A DNA stretch of 10,596 bases from an uncultured Alphaproteobacteria bacterium (lineage in GTDB: Bacteria; Pseudomonadota; Alphaproteobacteria; Bin95). Of the stretch, positions 6,219 through 10,596 are shown piece after piece. A program made the position numbers and the translations under genes. The stretch is from assembly GCA_913060845.1 (NCBI GenBank), contig CAJXVF010000033.1, positions 1 through 10,596 of the forward strand, in the 5' to 3' direction. Each line of letters opens with the position of its first letter. Within the stretch, counting starts at the first letter, position 1. The notes beneath the pieces were generated by a model. The model ran no database searches, was not told where the DNA came from, and was given only the letters and a program-made list of their open reading frames with translations.

Positions 6219-7514
6219 ATGGCTGTATGGATTCTCACAGGCTTACTCGTTCTTGTTATCGCAGCCGTTCCCGTTGCTGCGGTCCTCGGTATTCTGAGCT
6301 TCGTACTCGATGAAATAACGATGGACGGACGGCTGACGTTCGGCATCGGCGAAATCATCTGGGACAAGAGCAAGGAATTCATCCTCGTCGCTATTCCGAT
6401 GTTCATTCTGTTGGGTGAAATCATGCTCCGCGCGGGCATTGCCCGCCGCATGTATGGCGCAGTTGTTCAGTGGCTATCCTGGTTGCCCGGCGGCTTGATG
6501 CACGCCAATATTGGCTCCTGCACGATTTTCGCTGCAACATCTGGCTCCAGCGTGGCAACGGCGGCAACCGTTGGCACGGTCGCCTATCCTGAGATTCAGA
6601 AGCACAAATACAATGAGAGCCTGTTCTTGGGCTCGCTGGCTGCTGGCGGGACGCTCGGCATTTTGGTGCCGCCGTCGATCAATCTCATCATCTATGGCCT
6701 GCTGACAGACACATCTGTCCCAGAACTTTATCTGGCTGGCATTATTCCAGGCGCAGCCCTTGCTATTCTATTCATGCTTGTGATCATTGTCGCCTGCCTC
6801 TATCGCAAGAGCTGGGGCGGTGATCGCGTGCAAACGAGCTGGAGCGAGCGCATCCGCACGCTGCCGCATTTGCTGCCGCCAATCCTGCTGTTCGCAGCCG
6901 TCGTCGGCTCGATCTATGGCGGTATCGCAACACCAACAGAGGCCGCGTCCATCGGCGTTGTGATGAGCTTGTTAATCGCTGCGTACTTTAAATCGCTTAA
7001 CGTAAAGATGCTACTGGAAGCCTTCGAAGGCACCATGCGCACCACGGCGATGATCATGTTGATCGTGTTCTCCGCGATCTTCCTGAACTTTGTCCTGGGT
7101 TTCATGGGCATCACCCAAGCGATGCTGAACTTCATCGCAGAACTTGGCCTGACGCCAACGGAAACCATCCTGTTGATCGTGGTGTTCTACCTGATCCTCG
7201 GCATGTTCATGGAAACACTGTCCATGATGCTGACGACGATCCCGGTCGTGTTCCCCATTGTCATGAGCTTGAACGTCGAAGCGTTCTCGGACGTATGGTT
7301 CGGCATCCTGATCACGATCCTTATGGAAGCCGCACTGATTACGCCGCCAATTGGCGTGAACTTGTATGTTGTGCAAGGCATCCGGGCACGCGGCGGTAAG
7401 TTCAACGATGTTGCGATTGGCGCTGTGCCATTCATGATCGCGATGTTGGTCATGATCGGTATTTTGATCGCTTTCCCAAGTGTCGCCACATATCTGCCGA
7501 ACCAGTTCTTCTAG
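6219..7514 (+). CDS. dctM: TRAP transporter large permease subunit (DctM family)
   Basis: DctM is the main translocation subunit, a secondary transporter driven by an ion gradient (Na+ in characterised members). The 431-residue length is standard for the roughly 11-12 helix protein. Diagnostic blocks are ATSGSSVATAATVG (106-119), AAGGTLGILVPPSINLIIYG (141-160), ATPTEAASIGV (237-247) and ITPPIGVNLYVV (374-385). These are the two pseudo-repeat signature loops of the family, all intact. The start at 6219 has GGGAGG (6205-6210) 8 bases upstream, inside the end of dctQ. The soxB gene begins 15 bases after the stop, tying transport to that enzyme. Confidence 0.96.
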   Translation: MAVWILTGLLVLVIAAVPVAAVLGILSFVLDEITMDGRLTFGIGEIIWDKSKEFILVAIPMFILLGEIMLRAGIARRMYGAVVQWLSWLPGGLMHANIGSCTIFAATSGSSVATAATVGTVAYPEIQKHKYNESLFLGSLAAGGTLGILVPPSINLIIYGLLTDTSVPELYLAGIIPGAALAILFMLVIIVACLYRKSWGGDRVQTSWSERIRTLPHLLPPILLFAAVVGSIYGGIATPTEAASIGVVMSLLIAAYFKSLNVKMLLEAFEGTMRTTAMIMLIVFSAIFLNFVLGFMGITQAMLNFIAELGLTPTETILLIVVFYLILGMFMETLSMMLTTIPVVFPIVMSLNVEAFSDVWFGILITILMEAALITPPIGVNLYVVQGIRARGGKFNDVAIGAVPFMIAMLVMIGILIAFPSVATYLPNQFF

Positions 7515-7529
7515 GATTGATGATTCGCT

Positions 7530-8804
7530 ATGGCCGGTGCAACAACGGCATCTGACCGGTTTTCCGCCTGGCGCGTCTTTAAAGAGGCGCTTGGCGGCAA
7601 TACCGGCTGGAAGCCTTGGCGGCGTAACCCAGAACCCAAGCCCCGTTATGACGTGATCATTGTCGGCGGTGGTGGGCATGGGCTGGCGACCGCATATTAC
7701 CTCGCCAAGCTGCACGGGATCACCAATGTCGCGGTGGTCGAAAAAGGCTGGATTGGCGGCGGGAATGCAGGCCGAAATACCACAATCGTCCGCTCCAATT
7801 ATCTCTGGGATGAGAGTGCGGCGATCTATGAGCATGGCCTGAAGCTCTGGGAGGGCCTCAGCCAGGACCTCAACGTCAATGTGATGTTCAGCCAGCGTGG
7901 CGTGTTGAACCTGGCGCATACCCTGCATGATGTGCGCGAAAGCATCCGCCGGGTGAATGCGAACCAGCTCAACGGCGTTGACGCTGAATGGCTAGACCCT
8001 GAAGGCGTGCAGGGCTTCTGCCCCCTGATTGATATCTCCACAAAGAAGCGCTGGCCTGTTCTGGGCGCAACCTTGCAACGGCGCGGCGGCACAGCGCGCC
8101 ATGACGCAGTCGTATGGGGTTATGCGCGGGCGGCGGACAGGCTCGGCGTGGATATCATTGAGAACGCTGAAGTGACGAGCGTACTGCGCGGCGCTGATGG
8201 CGCATTCGAAGGCGTTGAGACGACGCGAGGAACGATCCGCGCAGACAAAGGCGCATTCGTCGCTGCCGGTCATTCCAGCGTGTTGGCGGACATGGCCGGG
8301 TTCCGGCTGCCAATCGAAAGCCATCCCCTGCAGGCACTGGTGTCAGAGCCACTGAAGCCGCTGCTTGATTGTGTGGTGATGTCCAACCAAGTGCATGTCT
8401 ATGTCAGCCAATCGGACAAGGGCGAGCTGGTCATGGGTGCGGGGATCGACGCGCACACCAGCTACACCCAGCGCGGCGCATTCCATATTATTGAGGACCA
8501 GATGGCGTCCGCGATTGAACTGTTCCCGATGTTCAGCCGCCTTCGCGTCATGCGCACATGGGCCGGAATTGTCGATGTTTGCCCGGATGCGTCGCCCATT
8601 ATCGGGGAAACGCCGGTGCCGAACCTCTATATCAACTGTGGTTGGGGCACGGGCGGCTTCAAGGCGACGCCGTCATCTGGCTGGACGCTGGCGCACACCC
8701 TCGCCCACGGTGCGCCGCACGCACTGAACGCACCGTTTGCGCTCGATCGTTTCACGACCGGTGCGCTGGTTGATGAACATGGCGCGGCAGCAGTGGCGCA
8801 CTAA
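7530..8804 (+). CDS. soxB: Sarcosine oxidase beta subunit SoxB (heterotetrameric type), without soxD/A/G
   Basis: In heterotetrameric sarcosine oxidase, SoxB carries FAD and oxidises sarcosine (N-methylglycine) to glycine. The methylene group passes to tetrahydrofolate bound by SoxA. This 424-residue protein matches SoxB from end to end. It has an N-terminal extension of about 40 residues typical of proteobacterial forms, the dinucleotide motif [18 protein letters not shown] (42-59), EKGWIGGGN (71-79), [15 protein letters not shown], and GTARHDAV (187-194). His191 there is the expected covalent FMN site. Further on are [24 protein letters not shown], and [11 protein letters not shown] with Lys378, aligning with the oxygen-activating lysine region of related oxidases. 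It ends with [10 protein letters not shown]. It is 15 bases after dctM and convergent with the next gene. Because the FMN histidine lies at the alpha/beta interface in known structures, its conservation suggests an alpha subunit encoded elsewhere. Confidence 0.93.
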   Translation: MAGATTASDRFSAWRVFKEALGGNTGWKPWRRNPEPKPRYDVIIVGGGGHGLATAYYLAKLHGITNVAVVEKGWIGGGNAGRNTTIVRSNYLWDESAAIYEHGLKLWEGLSQDLNVNVMFSQRGVLNLAHTLHDVRESIRRVNANQLNGVDAEWLDPEGVQGFCPLIDISTKKRWPVLGATLQRRGGTARHDAVVWGYARAADRLGVDIIENAEVTSVLRGADGAFEGVETTRGTIRADKGAFVAAGHSSVLADMAGFRLPIESHPLQALVSEPLKPLLDCVVMSNQVHVYVSQSDKGELVMGAGIDAHTSYTQRGAFHIIEDQMASAIELFPMFSRLRVMRTWAGIVDVCPDASPIIGETPVPNLYINCGWGTGGFKATPSSGWTLAHTLAHGAPHALNAPFALDRFTTGALVDEHGAAAVAH

Positions 8805-8809
8805 GGCTT

Positions 8810-9652
8810 TTATCCTGCCCGGGCAGCCCGAACAGCGTCCTGCATGGCAGACTTGCTGATGGCACCTGGAATGATCTCATCGCCGATCACGAATGCTGGC
8901 GTGCCGCGAATGCCAAGCGCCTCTGCTGCTTCATAGGTCTGGCGAATATGGGCGCTGATTTCTTCAGACTTCATCATTTCCGCCACTTTCAGTGGATCGT
9001 ACCCAGTGGCGGCGGCGAGGCCGAGCAGGGTGGTTTCATCAAACGAACCCCGATGGCGCATCAACGCTTCGTGCAGGGGGAAATGCATCGACGGATTAAT
9101 CTTGTTCGTGGCCAATGAAACCCTGGCTGCGGTGACGGAATCTGGCCCAAGGATTGGGAATTCTTTCAGCACGACACGGATTTTCTTATCTTCATCAGCC
9201 AGCGCCACGACGCCATCCAAAGCGCGTTTGCAATAGCCGCAACGGTAATCGAAGAACTCTACGACGGTGATGTCAGCGGTGGCTGCGTCTGCGCCAAGCA
9301 CAGGGTCTGCCGCTTGTTCCGTCAGGACACTGCTTAGATTGCGGACTGCGTCTTTGCGTTGCTCCGCTTCTCTCGCCTGCTCGTTTGCTTGGTATTTCTC
9401 AAGCGCCGCCACGACGGCTTCTGGGCTGTCTGCCAGGAACTGGGCGACGCCGCCGGAGATTTTACCTTCCAGATCAGCGGCGGTCTCTACGTCAAGTGCT
9501 GCGAACCGTTGGTCCACGGCCTCTTTGACGGCCTGCTTGACTGCCGCTGCGACCATGGGCGCGGGGTCATCCCGCTGGCTGACCGTATGGCTCGCTGCGA
9601 ACCCAATCGCGCCGCCGACAACTGCGCTGACAATGACATGAAGCATTCGCAT
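8810..9652 (-). CDS. Membrane-anchored DsbA/ScsC-like thiol-disulfide oxidoreductase
   Basis: This thioredoxin-fold periplasmic protein probably makes or isomerises disulfides. With the ATG at 9652 it has 280 residues. It begins with a hydrophobic segment (about 4-20) that acts as a signal anchor or signal peptide. A charged helical stretch (about 30-125) contains FLADSPEAVVAALEKYQ, resembling the N-terminal oligomerisation region of ScsC/Com1-type proteins. The catalytic domain starts near 125 with VVEFFDYRCGYCKRA (CGYC at 138-141) and ends with the cis-proline loop GIRGTPAF (Thr251-Pro252). A GTG at 9712 would add 20 residues, but the prefix (Arg/Lys-rich, then a second Met) puts the hydrophobic segment too far in, so 9652 is preferred. 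Convergent with soxB (5-base gap), so it is not part of that operon. ScsC-like function (isomerase) versus DsbA-like oxidase cannot be settled here. Confidence 0.92.
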   Translation of the reverse strand: MRMLHVIVSAVVGGAIGFAASHTVSQRDDPAPMVAAAVKQAVKEAVDQRFAALDVETAADLEGKISGGVAQFLADSPEAVVAALEKYQANEQAREAEQRKDAVRNLSSVLTEQAADPVLGADAATADITVVEFFDYRCGYCKRALDGVVALADEDKKIRVVLKEFPILGPDSVTAARVSLATNKINPSMHFPLHEALMRHRGSFDETTLLGLAAATGYDPLKVAEMMKSEEISAHIRQTYEAAEALGIRGTPAFVIGDEIIPGAISKSAMQDAVRAARAG

Positions 9653-9728
9653 GACGAAGAACCCTGTTTTCCCGATATGTGTGGCGCGTAGTTTTGCCCG
9701 TCGGCACGTCACAGCGCAAGCCGGTCTA

Positions 9729-9765
9729 ACGCGTATGTGACGATAGACGCGTCAATGCTTATGAT
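9729..9765 (+). promoter_or_regulatory. Candidate sigma-70 promoter with two ACGCGT sites
   Basis: GTGACG (9737-9742), 17 bases, then TATGAT (9760-9765) matches a sigma-70 promoter (4/6 and 5/6) reading towards the last SDR. Two copies of the palindrome ACGCGT lie 18 bases apart (9729-9734 and 9747-9752), one just upstream of the -35 box and one in the spacer; the second extends to GACGCGTC. This spacing, close to two helical turns, is what a dimeric regulator would use. On the minus strand, TTGACG overlaps the second copy, so the divergent DsbA-like gene could also be affected. Confidence 0.45.
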
Positions 9766-9805
9766 TGGGTAACGGCGAGAAATCAAAGTAGGGATGACCA
9801 TTGTG

Positions 9806-10546
9806 ATGGACAGAAACGTAGCGCTGATAACGGGCGGCAGCCGTGGAATAGGGGCAGCAGCTGCAAAGCTGCTTGCAGCGGAAGGCTGGGCAGTCGCCAT
9901 TAACTATCGGGCTGATAAAGCAGCAGCCGAAGCGACCGCCAAAGCCGTTGAGGCCGCTGGCGGCGCTGCCATGATTATCCAAGCAGATACTGGCGTTGAA
10001 GCCGATGTCATCCGCATGTTCGAAGCGTTGGATGCAGAATGGGGCAGGCTGGATGCGCTGGTGAATAATGCTGGCGTCGTTGGCCCACGCGGGCCGTTCG
10101 GCAAAGTGACGGCGGCGGATATCCAGCATGTGCTGTCCGTGAACGTCACGGGATATATGCTTTGTGCGCAACAAGCTGTCAGCCGAATGTCGACCAAATC
10201 GGGTGGTAAGGGCGGCGGGATCATCAATGTATCGTCCGGCAGCGCGCAACAAGGCGGCGGCGGCGAACAGATCCTCTACGCGGCGTCCAAGGGTGCGGTT
10301 AACTCGCTGACGATAGGCCTGTCGCAAGAATTTGGCCCGGCGGGCATTCGGGTAAACACGGTCTCGCCTGGCCTCACCGCAACGGATATGCCGCCCCAGG
10401 ACAAGCTTGACAGCGCAGGCCCATCAATCCCGCTCGGCCGCGTTGGCGAGGCAGAGGAAGTGGCGGAAGGGATCGTATGGCTGCTTTCCGCTAAGGCCTC
10501 ATATGTCGCTGGGGCATATCTTAGAATATCGGGTGGGCGGCCTTAA
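9806..10546 (+). CDS. SDR-family oxidoreductase, YgfF/glucose-1-dehydrogenase-like
   Basis: This is a classical SDR of 246 residues from ATG 9806. Counting from there it has TGGSRGIG at 9-16, NYR at 33-35 (the Arg, with the Arg in the glycine motif, suggests NADPH), NNAG at 87-90, Ser144, and catalytic Tyr158-x3-Lys162. The C-terminal ISGG-type end (LRISGGRP) is complete, and the TAA ends 2 bases before the adapter. An ATG at 9794 adds four residues, but AGGG abuts it directly, whereas the same AGGG sits 12 bases before 9806; the start is therefore only moderately sure. The closest style is the E. coli YgfF/sugar-dehydrogenase group, with no substrate known. It is not a duplicate of the BadH-like SDR: the two differ in cofactor residues and in most of their sequence. 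Whatever lies downstream is outside the window. Confidence 0.88.
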   Translation: MDRNVALITGGSRGIGAAAAKLLAAEGWAVAINYRADKAAAEATAKAVEAAGGAAMIIQADTGVEADVIRMFEALDAEWGRLDALVNNAGVVGPRGPFGKVTAADIQHVLSVNVTGYMLCAQQAVSRMSTKSGGKGGGIINVSSGSAQQGGGGEQILYAASKGAVNSLTIGLSQEFGPAGIRVNTVSPGLTATDMPPQDKLDSAGPSIPLGRVGEAEEVAEGIVWLLSAKASYVAGAYLRISGGRP

Positions 10547-10548
10547 TC

Positions 10549-10596
10549 CTGTCTCTTATACACATCTCCGAGCCCACGAGACCTCTCTACATCTCG
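10549..10596 (-). other. Illumina Nextera P7-side adapter (not biological)
   Basis: Bases 10549-10567 are the reverse complement of the Tn5 mosaic end (CTGTCTCTTATACACATCT). They are followed by the read-2 linker CCGAGCCCACGAGAC (10568-10582), an 8-base i7 index CTCTCTAC (10583-10590, the index usually called N707), and ATCTCG, the beginning of the P7 complement. It is residual adapter in the correct orientation for a library end. Genomic sequence stops at 10548. Confidence 0.98.

Noticed and set aside
7011..7928. A long minus-strand open frame (305 codons) opposite dctM and soxB.
   Set aside because: It crosses two firmly identified genes, its product is abnormally rich in His, Asp and Gln with no recognisable domain, and no ribosome site supports it; it is an antisense shadow.
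8815..8826. Perfect 12-base palindrome CTGCCCGGGCAG near the soxB/DsbA-like convergent ends as a terminator.
   Set aside because: It leaves almost no loop and no U-tract follows on either strand; it lies within the last codons of the DsbA-like gene.
9653..9712. GTG 9712 as start of the DsbA-like gene.
   Set aside because: It would put 20 basic and polar residues before the hydrophobic segment; ATG 9652 gives a normal exported N-terminus.
1700..10546. The two SDR genes as a tandem or dispersed duplication.
   Set aside because: They share only family motifs; cofactor residues, active-site surroundings and C-termini differ, so they are distant paralogues.
48..10548. tRNA, rRNA, CRISPR arrays, integrases or insertion sequences.
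   Set aside because: None seen on reading both strands; gaps between genes are short and hold no repeat arrays or cloverleaf-like sequence.

Overview
The window reads as one alphaproteobacterial library molecule. Illumina Nextera adapter sequence sits at both ends (1-47 and 10549-10596), so only 48-10548 is biological DNA, and the first gene is cut by the library end rather than by biology. The alphaproteobacterial assignment rests on murA followed with a 1-base overlap by a DUF2948 gene, and on a SoxB protein of the proteobacterial/actinobacterial heterotetrameric sarcosine oxidase type. By eye the base composition is moderately GC-rich. I cannot place the organism below class level.

Layout. 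(1) 50-2452, plus strand: 5'-truncated murA, a DUF2948 gene, and an SDR dehydrogenase resembling BadH. (2) 2479-3387, minus strand: a beta-hydroxyacid (3-hydroxyisobutyrate-type) dehydrogenase, convergent with the SDR. (3) 3496-8804, plus strand, divergent from the dehydrogenase: a D-glutamate cyclase/DUF1445-family protein, a complete three-part TRAP transporter (dctP, dctQ, dctM), and soxB. A strong hairpin with a U-rich tail lies between dctP and dctQ. (4) 8810-9652, minus strand: a membrane-anchored DsbA/ScsC-like thiol-disulfide protein, convergent with soxB. (5) 9806-10546, plus strand: a second, unrelated SDR, with a plausible promoter carrying two ACGCGT sites. All genes are closely packed and no gap exceeds about 160 bases.

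How they may work together. The central block looks like an uptake-and-catabolism cluster. A periplasmic binding protein and TRAP permease would import a carboxylated solute. SoxB, only 15 bases behind dctM, would oxidatively demethylate or deaminate a secondary amine such as sarcosine. The cyclase-family enzyme and the two flanking NAD(P)-dependent dehydrogenases would process related acids. The notable feature is that soxB stands alone: the soxD, soxA and soxG genes that normally follow it are absent, and a convergent gene begins 5 bases later. The substrate cannot be read from the sequence. Flanking genes (murA, DUF2948, the DsbA-like protein) are housekeeping, which suggests the catabolic block is an accessory insertion among core genes, though no mobile-element boundary is visible.
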